Notes under the pieces: model-generated
The model's database searches: none
Seen by the model: only the letters and a program-made list of their open reading frames with translations
What the model was told of the DNA's origin: nothing
Position numbers and translations under genes: made by a program
Part shown: in pieces, positions 38,213 through 48,016 of the stretch
Position numbering within the stretch: the stretch's first letter is position 1
How the letters are laid out: every line of letters starts with the position of its first letter
Assembly: GCA_944327465.1 (NCBI GenBank)
Contig: CALVHH010000005.1
Span: 40,418 to 104,417, forward strand
DNA: 64,000 nucleotides
Direction of reading: 5' to 3'
Source: an uncultured Clostridia bacterium
GTDB taxonomy: Bacteria; Bacillota; Clostridia; Christensenellales; Borkfalkiaceae

Positions 38213-38707
38213 TTGGATGACGAAAGAATCCCTGCCGGCGTACAGTTTGAAAAAATAATAGCCCGTCACGCCGATACGGTGTTCAGGGTCGCATATCAAT
38301 ATCTGCGCAACCGTCAGGATGCCGAAGATGTCGTGCAGGAGGTATTTTTGTCGCTCGTGCAGAGGTTTCGGCAGCTTTCCTTCAATGATGACGAGCACTT
38401 AAAGGCGTGGATAATAAGGGTGACTATAAATAAGAGCATAAACGCCGCAAAGTATAATGCGCGCCGACGTACTGAGAGCATGGAGACGTCTGTGTTAAAA
38501 AGTTATGATAAGTCTTCATGGGAAATCGACGACGTTCTCTCAAAACTATCTGCCGATGACAGGCAGATAATTTATCTGCACTACTATGAAGGGTATCAGG
38601 CAAAGGATATAGCTTCATTTCTGAACATAGCCGAAAATGCCGTACATAAGCGCCTTTCCCGTGCCCGCGCGCGGCTGAAAAAATATCTTGACGAGGGGGA
38701 TGACTGA
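38213..38707 (+). CDS. ECF-type RNA polymerase sigma factor
   Basis: A 164-residue sigma-70 family protein with region 2 (RNRQDAEDVVQEVFLSLVQRF) and region 4 (LSADDRQIIYLHYYEGYQAKDIASFLNIAENAVHKRLSRARARLKKYL). No region 1 or 3 is present, which makes it ECF-type. The TTG at 38213 is chosen because GGGGAGG lies nine bases upstream; earlier in-frame starts give an N-terminus unlike the family. The next gene follows after one base and encodes a likely membrane anti-sigma. I could not identify a promoter between ynbB and this gene. Confidence 0.88.
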   Translation: MDDERIPAGVQFEKIIARHADTVFRVAYQYLRNRQDAEDVVQEVFLSLVQRFRQLSFNDDEHLKAWIIRVTINKSINAAKYNARRRTESMETSVLKSYDKSSWEIDDVLSKLSADDRQIIYLHYYEGYQAKDIASFLNIAENAVHKRLSRARARLKKYLDEGDD

Positions 38708-38708
38708 T

Positions 38709-39530
38709 ATGAGCGAATATAAGCGTTATATCGATGAATTAAAGCTCGACGAACAGTTCAAAGACGACCTCCTTAAAAAGATGTGTGAAAAACAGTCTGT
38801 CTTGCAAAACGAGGTGGAACCTAGCGCGTGTCCCGCGCCCGTGCGCCGTTCAAGGCGTAAGTTTTTAGGCGTGCTCTCGGCGGCGGCATGTGCAGTGCTC
38901 GCCTGTCTCGTCATTGTGCCCGTCGTCGTTCTGACCGGTCCTGCTGCTTCCCGTATGGACGGGGCAAATAGCGACTTTTTGGCTCCGCCGCAGAGTGGAG
39001 ACGGCAGCCCGTCGGATGACGCTCAGGAGGCAGTCATGTTTGCTCTCGGGCAGCGGGCTTCGGATATCTACGGCAACTATTTTGAATTTTCTTCCGTCGG
39101 CTGCACTTCGGCGGTGACCTTTGGCGATTATCATTATGTTCCGTCTGAAGGCAACGTCTTTGTCACACTCGATGTCGCGCTCGACATCACGCATGCGCAG
39201 TCCGATGATAAGTTTATCCGATTATCTTGCGGAACCGTGAGCGCAAGTTACGACATTGACGTCGGCGACGGAAATTATTCTGGTGATCTCGTCTTCCGCG
39301 AAGATATCTTTAAGGAGCATTTTCCCGCCGATGAATACGGCAGGGCAGCCGGTGCGGGGACGCTCGTCTTTGAAACGGGAGAGAGCTTTTTGCGGCTTTT
39401 CGATATGTATCCGGTAAAAGAAGGCGAGATATTTTTTGAATGTTCCGATTTTCGTTCGCGCGGCAATGTGCACAGCCAGGTGCTGACGGGTTTCGAACTT
39501 TCGCTCGCCGAACTCATTGCAAACAACTGA
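38709..39530 (+). CDS. Membrane protein, probable anti-sigma partner
   Basis: A 273-residue protein not recognised by a specific motif. Residues 1-50 are charged and cytoplasmic (MSEYKRYIDELKLDEQFKDD), followed by a basic segment, one transmembrane helix at ~52-76, and a ~195-residue exterior domain rich in aromatic and acidic residues, recalling DUF4179-type proteins. The one-base gap after an ECF sigma gene and this topology are the basis for the anti-sigma call; they are inference. AGGGGG lies nine bases before the ATG. An upstream in-frame ATG at 38688 lies within the sigma gene. Confidence 0.65.
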   Translation: MSEYKRYIDELKLDEQFKDDLLKKMCEKQSVLQNEVEPSACPAPVRRSRRKFLGVLSAAACAVLACLVIVPVVVLTGPAASRMDGANSDFLAPPQSGDGSPSDDAQEAVMFALGQRASDIYGNYFEFSSVGCTSAVTFGDYHYVPSEGNVFVTLDVALDITHAQSDDKFIRLSCGTVSASYDIDVGDGNYSGDLVFREDIFKEHFPADEYGRAAGAGTLVFETGESFLRLFDMYPVKEGEIFFECSDFRSRGNVHSQVLTGFELSLAELIANN

Positions 39531-39542
39531 ACTATAAAATTT

Positions 39543-39573
39543 AAGAGCGGTCTGCGTTTTGCAGACCGCTCTT
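39543..39573. terminator. Hairpin between the anti-sigma-like gene and groEL
   Basis: A perfect 13-bp stem (39543-39555 with 39561-39573) and a 5-base loop between convergent genes. Flanking T-runs are short on both strands, so efficiency is uncertain. Confidence 0.65.
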
Positions 39574-39593
39574 TGTGTATAACTTTTAATTTA

Positions 39594-41521
<1,928 letters not shown>

Positions 41522-41565
41522 CAGCTTGTTTCCTCCGAAAATAATTATATTATTTTTCACGATTA

Positions 41566-41592
41566 TTTATAAACGCCGATAAAACAGGTCAA
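41566..41592 (-). promoter_or_regulatory. Possible groESL promoter with a CtsR-like half-site
   Basis: On the minus strand TTGACC (41592-41587) and TATAAA (41571-41566) are separated by only 15 bases, so this is tentative. GGTCAAA on the plus strand (41587-41593) equals one CtsR heptad, but the second heptad is poor. No CIRCE palindrome (TTAGCACTC with GAGTGCTAA) is visible in 41522-41708. Confidence 0.35.
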
Positions 41593-41645
41593 ACACACAA
41601 AAATAAAAAATATTACATTTATGCCCTCAAAGATTTAATTTAAAA

Positions 41646-41674
41646 TTGCATTTTGTCGCAGGATATGCTATCAT
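41646..41674 (+). promoter_or_regulatory. Extended -10 promoter of the dCMP deaminase operon
   Basis: TTGCAT (41646-41651), 17-base spacer, TATCAT (41669-41674), preceded by TG one base upstream (extended -10). Transcription would start near 41681. Confidence 0.7.
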
Positions 41675-41708
41675 TTAATTGTAATAACGCGCAAACGGGG
41701 GCAGTTCA

Positions 41709-42164
41709 ATGGATAAATGGGATAAACGCTTTATGGAAATGGCAGAACTTATAGGTTCGTGGTCGAGCTGTTACAAGCAAAACCGCCATGTCGGCGCCAT
41801 AATCGTAAAAAACAAGCGCGTCATAGCCACCGGCTATAACGGCGCCCCGCAGGGCATACGCAGCTGCGTAGATAAGGGCGAGTGTCTCAGGCAGAAGCTG
41901 AATATCGCCAGCGGCACGATGCAGGAGATCTGCTATGCCGTCCATGCCGAACAGAATGCCATAATCCAGGCGGCAAGAGTGGGGTGCAGCGTGGAGGGCT
42001 GCACGCTCTACTGTACGCATCAGCCCTGTGTCATATGCGCCAAGATAATAATAAATTCGGGTATTTCCCGCGTTGTCTACAAGGACGGTTATCCCGACGA
42101 TTTTTCCATGCAACTGTTCAGGGAGGCAAATGTTCTCGTTGAAAAATTCGATACGCTGAAATAA
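41709..42164 (+). CDS. dCMP deaminase family protein (ComEB-like)
   Basis: A 151-residue zinc-dependent deoxycytidylate deaminase that would make dUMP for thymidylate synthesis. The zinc and catalytic motifs are HAEQNAI and CTHQPCVICAKIII. The N-terminal VGAIIVKNKRVIATGYNGAPQG is typical of dCMP deaminases and the competence-locus ComEB. GGGGGC lies upstream of the ATG. A cyclophilin gene and purB follow on the same strand at short spacing. Confidence 0.94.
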   Translation: MDKWDKRFMEMAELIGSWSSCYKQNRHVGAIIVKNKRVIATGYNGAPQGIRSCVDKGECLRQKLNIASGTMQEICYAVHAEQNAIIQAARVGCSVEGCTLYCTHQPCVICAKIIINSGISRVVYKDGYPDDFSMQLFREANVLVEKFDTLK

Positions 42165-42185
42165 CCGACAGGAGGGCAAAAAATA

Positions 42186-42707
42186 ATGACCAATCCCAAT
42201 GTTACCATAACCATGGAGGACGGCGGCGATATAGTTGTGGAATTATATCCCGATAAAGCTCCTAACACCGTGAATAACTTTTTGTCGCTCGCGTCGTCCG
42301 GCTTTTACGACGGGCTGACCTTTCACCGCATAATAAACGGCTTCATGATCCAGGGCGGCGATCCCGTCGGCAACGGCACGGGCGGTCCCGGGTATACGAT
42401 AAAGGGTGAATTTTCGCTCAACGGCTGCAAGAGCAACGATATCAAGCATGCCCGCGGCGTCATTTCAATGGCTCGAGCCATGTCGCCGAACAGCGCCGGG
42501 TCGCAGTTCTTTATAATGCACGCCAACGCTTCCTATCTCGACGGTCAGTATGCTGCGTTCGGCAGGGTCATTGCCGGCATGGACGTCGTGGACAGAATAG
42601 CTTCCGTTGCCACGGATTTCAACGACAGACCTAAAAAGCCTCAGGTAATAAAGTGCATGAAGGTCGAAACCTTCGGCGTTGATTATCCCCTGCCTGTAAA
42701 ATTCTGA
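42186..42707 (+). CDS. Cyclophilin-type peptidyl-prolyl cis-trans isomerase
   Basis: A 173-residue cyclophilin: IVVELYPDKAPNTVNNFLSL, the catalytic FHRIINGFMIQGGDP and the SAGSQFFIMHANASYLDGQYAAFGRV block. It has no signal peptide, so it acts in the cytoplasm on proline isomerisation. GGAGGGC provides the ribosome-binding site. It sits 21 bases after the dCMP deaminase gene. Confidence 0.96.
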   Translation: MTNPNVTITMEDGGDIVVELYPDKAPNTVNNFLSLASSGFYDGLTFHRIINGFMIQGGDPVGNGTGGPGYTIKGEFSLNGCKSNDIKHARGVISMARAMSPNSAGSQFFIMHANASYLDGQYAAFGRVIAGMDVVDRIASVATDFNDRPKKPQVIKCMKVETFGVDYPLPVKF

Positions 42708-42730
42708 GATAATAATTTTTGGAGTGACCA

Positions 42731-44167
42731 ATGACAGATAATTCGGTTTATGTAAATCCCCTGATAACAAGGTACGCAAGCAAGCAGATGGCTGAAAACT
42801 TTTCCGATGACAAGCGCTTTAAGCTTTGGAGAAAGCTCTGGATAGCCCTTGCCGAGTCGGAAATGGAGCTCGGGCTCAATATTACGCCCGGGCAGATAGC
42901 CGAAATGAAGAAGTATGCCGACGATATAAATTACGAAGTCGCCGAAAAATTCGAGCGCGAAGTGCGCCACGACGTAATGGCGCACGTAAAGGCGTTCGGC
43001 GAGCAGGCTAAGTCTGCCATGCCCATAATCCATCTCGGCGCCACGAGCTGCTTTGTCGACTGCAATTCCGAGCTGATGATCCTGCGCGACGCCATAAAGA
43101 TAATAAAGGTAAAGATTGTAAACGTCATGGATAAGCTCAGGCGCTTTGCGCTCAAATATAAGGACATGCCTACGCTCGGCTTTACCCACCTTCAGCCAGC
43201 TCAGCTTACTACCGTAGGCAAGCGCGCCACGCTGTGGCTGCAGGATTTGATGATGGATTACGATAATCTCGTTCATCTCGAAGAATGCTTCAAACTGCGC
43301 GGCGTAAAGGGTACTACCGGCACGCAGGCAAGCTTTATGGAGCTGTTCAACGGCGACGGCGATAAGGTCAGGGAGCTCGAGCGCCGCGTGGTAAAAAAGA
43401 TGGGCTGCGACAGGGTATACGGCGTAACAGGGCAGACATATCCCAGAAAATTCGATTACAACGTGCTTTGCGTGCTCTCGCAGATTGCCCAGAGCGCCTA
43501 TAAATTTTCAAACGACATAAGGATACTTCAGAATATGAAGGAGATAGAGGAGCCGTTTGAAAAATCCCAGATAGGTTCTTCGGCAATGGCATACAAGCGC
43601 AATCCCATGCGCAGCGAAAGGATGGGCTCGCTCGCCCGCTTTGTCGTTTCGCTTCCAATGAATTCCGCCATAACCGCCTCGACTCAGTGGTTCGAGCGCA
43701 CGCTGGACGATTCCGCAAACAGGCGCATAGTCAACGCTCAGGCGTTCCTCGCGCTCGACGGCATACTCAATATCTATCTCAACGTCAGCGAAAACCTCGT
43801 CGTTTACGACAAGGTCATTGCCAAGCATATCGCCGCAGAACTGCCATTCATGGCAACCGAAAATATCATGATGGAGTGCGTTAAGGCGGGAGGCAATCGC
43901 CAGGAGCTTCACGAAAGGATACGCGTGCTCTCAATGGAGGCGGGCAGGAACGTAAAGGAGAGGGGGTTAGATAATAACCTTATAGACCTCATAAAGCAGG
44001 ACGACATGTTTGCCGCCGTGCGCGACAGCCTGGAAGACATCCTCGACGCAAAAAAATTCATAGGTCGCGCTCCCGCTCAGGTAGAGGAGTTTATTTCAAA
44101 CGAGATAGACCCCATTCTTGCTTCAAACGCTCAAAGCCTCGGGTTAAAGGGCGAAGTCAGGGTGTGA
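42731..44167 (+). CDS. purB: Adenylosuccinate lyase
   Basis: Cleaves adenylosuccinate and SAICAR in purine synthesis, releasing fumarate. The 478-residue protein has the family signature GSSAMAYKRNPMRSER, HLGATSCFVDCNSELM and TTGTQASFMELFNGD. The length and the 'AMAYKRNPM' form match the longer PurB branch. GGAGTG precedes the ATG. The stop overlaps the Nudix gene start. Confidence 0.96.
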   Translation: MTDNSVYVNPLITRYASKQMAENFSDDKRFKLWRKLWIALAESEMELGLNITPGQIAEMKKYADDINYEVAEKFEREVRHDVMAHVKAFGEQAKSAMPIIHLGATSCFVDCNSELMILRDAIKIIKVKIVNVMDKLRRFALKYKDMPTLGFTHLQPAQLTTVGKRATLWLQDLMMDYDNLVHLEECFKLRGVKGTTGTQASFMELFNGDGDKVRELERRVVKKMGCDRVYGVTGQTYPRKFDYNVLCVLSQIAQSAYKFSNDIRILQNMKEIEEPFEKSQIGSSAMAYKRNPMRSERMGSLARFVVSLPMNSAITASTQWFERTLDDSANRRIVNAQAFLALDGILNIYLNVSENLVVYDKVIAKHIAAELPFMATENIMMECVKAGGNRQELHERIRVLSMEAGRNVKERGLDNNLIDLIKQDDMFAAVRDSLEDILDAKKFIGRAPAQVEEFISNEIDPILASNAQSLGLKGEVRV

Positions 44168-44613
44168 TGTCGCGCTTTAAGGTTCCCGTGGCTGTCGTCG
44201 TCATGATAACGCGCACGTGCGGCGGCAAGCGGCAGCTGTTGCTGCAGCGCAGATCCAATACGGGCTTTGGCGACGGAAAGTGGGACTTTGCCTGCTCGGG
44301 TCATGTGGAAGAGGGCGAGCGCCTTCGCGAGACTTGCGTTCGCGAGTGTCGGGAGGAGCTTGGCATATCTTCAAAACCCGACGACTTTACTTTTTTTACA
44401 CTCATATACAAGCGTGACCCCGGCGCCACCTACGTCAATGCATATTTCTGCCTGACAGTGTATTCGGGTACGCCATCCGTATGCGAAGAGTCCAAGTGCT
44501 CTGCGCTCGGCTGGTTCGATGAGTCTGCTCTGCCGCATGACCTCTTGGATGACAGAAGGTTGGCGCTCGATTGTTTTTTAAAAAATGAATATTTTGCGGA
44601 GTATTTTGTCTGA
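44167..44613 (+). CDS. Nudix hydrolase
   Basis: A 148-residue pyrophosphatase with a complete Nudix box Gx5Ex7REUxEExGU: GHVEEGERLRETCV followed by RECREELGI. The substrate cannot be predicted, though QLLLQRRS and GKWDFACSGH recall 8-oxo-dGTP or isopentenyl-type Nudix proteins. The ATG overlaps the purB stop; a GTG one codon earlier is an alternative. Confidence 0.9.
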   Translation: MSRFKVPVAVVVMITRTCGGKRQLLLQRRSNTGFGDGKWDFACSGHVEEGERLRETCVRECREELGISSKPDDFTFFTLIYKRDPGATYVNAYFCLTVYSGTPSVCEESKCSALGWFDESALPHDLLDDRRLALDCFLKNEYFAEYFV

Positions 44614-44622
44614 CATAATATT

Positions 44623-45150
44623 ATGAATTATCGCTTTATCGCCGTCGGCGAGCTCACGCCCGAACTCTTTTCGGGCTTTATCCGCAGGCAGGTCGTCGAT
44701 AAATGCGTGCGTCGCGAGCAAGGCAAGTGGGTCATCAAAAGTCATCCGTTCGTCGACGACTGGACGGAGAACGACTATACCGTACTCATCGCAAAGTTAA
44801 AACGTATTGTGTGCGGCGGCGGATTTGTTTTAGCCGCATTTGACGGGGATGTGTTGAAGGCGTTTTCGGCAGTTGACGGCAATTTGTTCGGCAGGGACAA
44901 TATGTACGCCGACCTCGCCGAATTTTATGTGTCGGAAGACTTCAGAAGACAGGGCGTCGGTTCGCGGCTGTTTGCCCTGACCGCAGATGCCGCCCGCAGT
45001 TTCGGCGCAAAAAAGCTGTACATCTCTGCGCACTCCGCCGTTGAAACGCAGGCATTTTATAAAAGCATGGGCTGTGTTTTGACTGAGCAATGCGATGAAG
45101 CTCACGTTTTGAACGAACCTTGCGACGTCCAGCTTGAATATGTGCTCTGA
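44623..45150 (+). CDS. GNAT-family N-acetyltransferase
   Basis: A 175-residue acetyl-CoA-dependent transferase. The motif-A segment EFYVSEDFRRQGVGSRLFAL carries the (R/Q)xxGx(G/A) loop, and LYISAHSAVETQAFYKSMGC is the motif-B region. Substrate unknown. It is the last gene of the rightward cluster and follows the Nudix gene by 9 bases with no clear ribosome-binding site. Confidence 0.88.
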   Translation: MNYRFIAVGELTPELFSGFIRRQVVDKCVRREQGKWVIKSHPFVDDWTENDYTVLIAKLKRIVCGGGFVLAAFDGDVLKAFSAVDGNLFGRDNMYADLAEFYVSEDFRRQGVGSRLFALTADAARSFGAKKLYISAHSAVETQAFYKSMGCVLTEQCDEAHVLNEPCDVQLEYVL

Positions 45151-45191
45151 TGTTTTATTGTTCTTTAATAAAAGTAAAATAACTTATATGT

Positions 45192-45229
45192 ATGAGAGGG
45201 CGCACACCTGCAGGTGTGCGCCCTCTCAT
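45192..45229. terminator. 38-bp perfect palindrome between GNAT gene and leuS
   Basis: 45192-45210 is the exact reverse complement of 45211-45229. As RNA it forms a stem of about 17 bp with a TGCA loop. It separates convergent genes but has no T-run on either side. Confidence 0.7.
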
Positions 45230-45235
45230 GCGTCA

Positions 45236-47644
45236 TCAAACTATTATATTTATCAGTCGTTTTGGAACGAATATGAATTTCTTTATGTTTTTCCCTTCAA
45301 GCAGAGGGGAAATTTCAGGCAGTTCGGTCACCTTTTTGCGCGCTTCTTCGGCTGCGCAGTCCGAAGGCAGCATCACCTTTGCTTTGATCTTGCTGTTTAC
45401 CTGCACGGCGTATTCGAACATATCCTCGCCGCACTTGCTCTCATCAAATTCAGGCCACTTTTCGTAAGCCATTGTGCCGCTGTGTCCCAAAACTTCATTC
45501 CATATCTCCTCGGTGAGGAAGGGAATGACGGGATTTAAAAGTTTGCACAGCCCTTCGGCATACTCGCGGGGGAAGGAATTGTTTTCGCCTATTTCTTTGT
45601 ATACGGCATTGACGAATATCATCATCTGCGAGATGGCGGTATTCACTTTGAGCGACATATAATCCTCGCTCACTTTTTTGACCGTCTGGTTATATATTTT
45701 TTCAAGCGCGGGGTTGGGCTTGTCGGCTATCGAGTTGCTCTCGAAATAAAGCCTGTGAATGCGGTCGATAAACTTTTTAACGCCCTCTATGTTTGCAGTA
45801 TTCCACGGCTTTGTGTCTGCAACGGGTCCCATGAACATTTCGTACATTCTCAAAACGTCTGCGCCGTAATCGCGCACCACGTCGTTGGGGTTTATTACGT
45901 TGCCCTTGCTTTTGGACATTTTTTCGCCGTCTTCGCCCAATATCATGCCCTGGTGGAAGAGCTTTTTGAACGGTTCTTTGCAGGGGACGTAGCCCTTGTC
46001 GAATAAAAAGTTGTTCCAGAAGCGCGAATACAGCAAGTGTCCCACCAGATGTTCCTTGCCTCCGCAGTAGAAGTCCACGGGCATCCAGTGCTTTAAAAGT
46101 TCGTAGTCGGCAAAAGTTTTGTCGTTGTGGGGGTCGCAGTAGCGGAGGAAGTACCAGCTCGACCCGGCAGAGCCGGGCATGGTGGTGGTCTCGCGCCTGC
46201 CCTTTTTGCCTTTATAGGTCACATTGACCCAATCTTTTGCATTGTCAAGGGGGGCGTTGCCGCCGTGCGCCTTGTAATCATCCATTTCCGGCAGTACCAG
46301 CGGCAGCTCATCGTCGTCCAGGAAGACTATTTCCCCGTCCTCAAGGTGAACTACGGGCAGCGGTTCGCCCCAATATCTCTGGCGGGCAAATATCCATTCG
46401 CGCAGCTTGTATGTCACGGCTTTTTTGCCGCAGCCGTGCTCTTCCAGCCAAGCAACCATCTTATCTATGGCGTCCTGCTTGTTCAGTCCGTTCAAAAAGC
46501 CCGAGTTTATGTGTGTACCGTCGCCCGTCCAGGCTTCCTTTGAAATATCCCCGCCTTCGAGTACCTGAATTATGGGCAGTTCAAATTTCTTTGCAAACTC
46601 GTAGTCGCGTGTGTCGTGTGCGGGAACCGCCATTATTGCGCCCGTACCGTAGGATGTTAATACATAGTCCGAAATCCATACGGGCAACCTGTTTCCGTTT
46701 ACGGGATTTATGGCGTAGGCGCCTGTAAACGCGCCCGTCTTGTCCTTGTTCAACTCGGTGCGTTCAAGGTCCGATTTGCTCGCGCACGCCTTTTTGTATG
46801 CTTCAATCTGCTCCCTTCTGTCGGGAGTGGTTATTTTATCCACAAGTTTGTGCTCGGGCGCAAGTACGCAGTAGGTGGCGCCGAACAGCGTATCGCAGCG
46901 CGTGGTGAATACGGTGAACTGTTCGTCGCTGCCTTCGATCTTAAATATTACATTGGCGCCCACGGACTTTCCTATCCAGTTGCGCTGTGCCACCTTTGAA
47001 GATTCTGGCCAGTCCAGCTCGTCCAGACCTTCCAGCAGCCTCTCGGCGTATTTGTTAATGTCTATGACCCACTGCTTCATGTTTTTGCGCACGACGGGGA
47101 AGCCGCCGCGTTCGCTCTTGCCGTCAACTATCTCGTCGTTGGCGAGCACGGTGCCGAGTTCTTCGCACCAGTTGACGGGCGTGTCGACGTATCTTGCCAG
47201 CCCTGCCTCGGCAAGCTGTTTGAATATCCACTGCGTCCATCTGTAATACGAAGGGTCGCACGTCGATATGGTCTGCGTCCAGTCGTATGAGAGCCCGAGC
47301 ATCTTGAGTTGGGAAGTGAAAGTTGCAATGTTTTGCTGCGTAAATCCGCCGGGATGGTGCCCGGTGTTTATTGCGTACTGTTCGGCAGGCAGTCCGAAGC
47401 TGTCAAAACCTATCGGATGCAGCACGTTGTAGCCCTGCATGCGCTTCATGCGGGCTATTATATCGGTTGCGGTATAGCCTTCGGGGTGTCCCACGTGCAG
47501 ACCCGCGCCCGAAGGGTAGGGGAACATATCCAAAATATAATATTTGGGCTTTGAAAAATCGTGAAGATTTGTGTGGAAAGTGCCGTTGCTTTCCCAATAT
47601 TCTGCCCATTTCTTTTCTACCTTGCCAAAATCAGTGTATGCCAT
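45236..47644 (-). CDS. leuS: Leucyl-tRNA synthetase
   Basis: Class I synthetase of 802 residues. The HIGH-type motif is [18 protein letters not shown], the KMSKS loop is EKMSKSKGN, and a CP1 editing domain lies between them (starting about [22 protein letters not shown] and [10 protein letters not shown] are editing motifs). A C-terminal anticodon-binding and short C-terminal domain follow. AAGGAA precedes the ATG. Unlike thrS, no T-box is seen in its short upstream region. Confidence 0.98.
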   Translation of the reverse strand: MAYTDFGKVEKKWAEYWESNGTFHTNLHDFSKPKYYILDMFPYPSGAGLHVGHPEGYTATDIIARMKRMQGYNVLHPIGFDSFGLPAEQYAINTGHHPGGFTQQNIATFTSQLKMLGLSYDWTQTISTCDPSYYRWTQWIFKQLAEAGLARYVDTPVNWCEELGTVLANDEIVDGKSERGGFPVVRKNMKQWVIDINKYAERLLEGLDELDWPESSKVAQRNWIGKSVGANVIFKIEGSDEQFTVFTTRCDTLFGATYCVLAPEHKLVDKITTPDRREQIEAYKKACASKSDLERTELNKDKTGAFTGAYAINPVNGNRLPVWISDYVLTSYGTGAIMAVPAHDTRDYEFAKKFELPIIQVLEGGDISKEAWTGDGTHINSGFLNGLNKQDAIDKMVAWLEEHGCGKKAVTYKLREWIFARQRYWGEPLPVVHLEDGEIVFLDDDELPLVLPEMDDYKAHGGNAPLDNAKDWVNVTYKGKKGRRETTTMPGSAGSSWYFLRYCDPHNDKTFADYELLKHWMPVDFYCGGKEHLVGHLLYSRFWNNFLFDKGYVPCKEPFKKLFHQGMILGEDGEKMSKSKGNVINPNDVVRDYGADVLRMYEMFMGPVADTKPWNTANIEGVKKFIDRIHRLYFESNSIADKPNPALEKIYNQTVKKVSEDYMSLKVNTAISQMMIFVNAVYKEIGENNSFPREYAEGLCKLLNPVIPFLTEEIWNEVLGHSGTMAYEKWPEFDESKCGEDMFEYAVQVNSKIKAKVMLPSDCAAEEARKKVTELPEISPLLEGKNIKKFIFVPKRLINIIV

Positions 47645-47676
47645 AAAAGTTGCGTTCCTTATAAATATTCCATATC

Positions 47677-47706
47677 ATTATACATTATCTGTGCCGCCGT
47701 TGGCAA
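47677..47706 (-). promoter_or_regulatory. Sigma-A promoter of leuS
   Basis: On the minus strand TTGCCA (47706-47701), 18-base spacer, TATAAT (47682-47677). The leader is only about 25-30 bases, too short for a T-box. Confidence 0.75.
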
Positions 47707-47736
47707 ATATTTTTAAAGGCAATGCCCGTTAAATAA

Positions 47737-47765
47737 TTGACAAAATGCTTTAAAGGTAATAATAT
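47737..47765 (+). promoter_or_regulatory. Promoter of the thrS T-box transcript
   Basis: TTGACA (47737-47742), 17-base spacer, TAATAT (47760-47765). Transcription would begin near 47772. Confidence 0.65.
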
Positions 47766-47769
47766 ATCT

Positions 47770-47997
47770 GTGTACAGTAAAAGTGTTGAGGGACAAGTAC
47801 CCGCCACGGCGTATTTCAGAGAGCGCAGCCCTTTGGCTGTAAGGTGCGCATATGTTGGGGCAGAGGGGAAACCACCCTTTTATCTATTGTGCAACAATTC
47901 AAAAGAGCGGTCTTTACGACAATTAAGGTGGAACCGCGCAAACACGATTTTGCGTCCTTAAACTGATAGCTTTATTAGTTTAAGGGCTTTTTTTTAT
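47770..47997 (+). ncRNA. T-box riboswitch, threonine-specific, upstream of thrS
   Basis: Senses uncharged tRNA-Thr and controls termination before thrS. Stem I carries the AGGGACAAGTA bulge region and the conserved AGAGAGC (47818-47824). The specifier loop reads GAA-ACC-A with ACC (Thr codon) at 47871-47873. The T-box proper AAGGTGGAACCGCG is at 47925-47938. The terminator stem CCTTAAACT (47956-47964) with AGTTTAAGG (47977-47985) is followed by a T-run (47988-47995). Stem-I boundaries are approximate. Confidence 0.95.
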
Positions 47998-48016
47998 TCT
48001 TATGGGAGATACAGAA

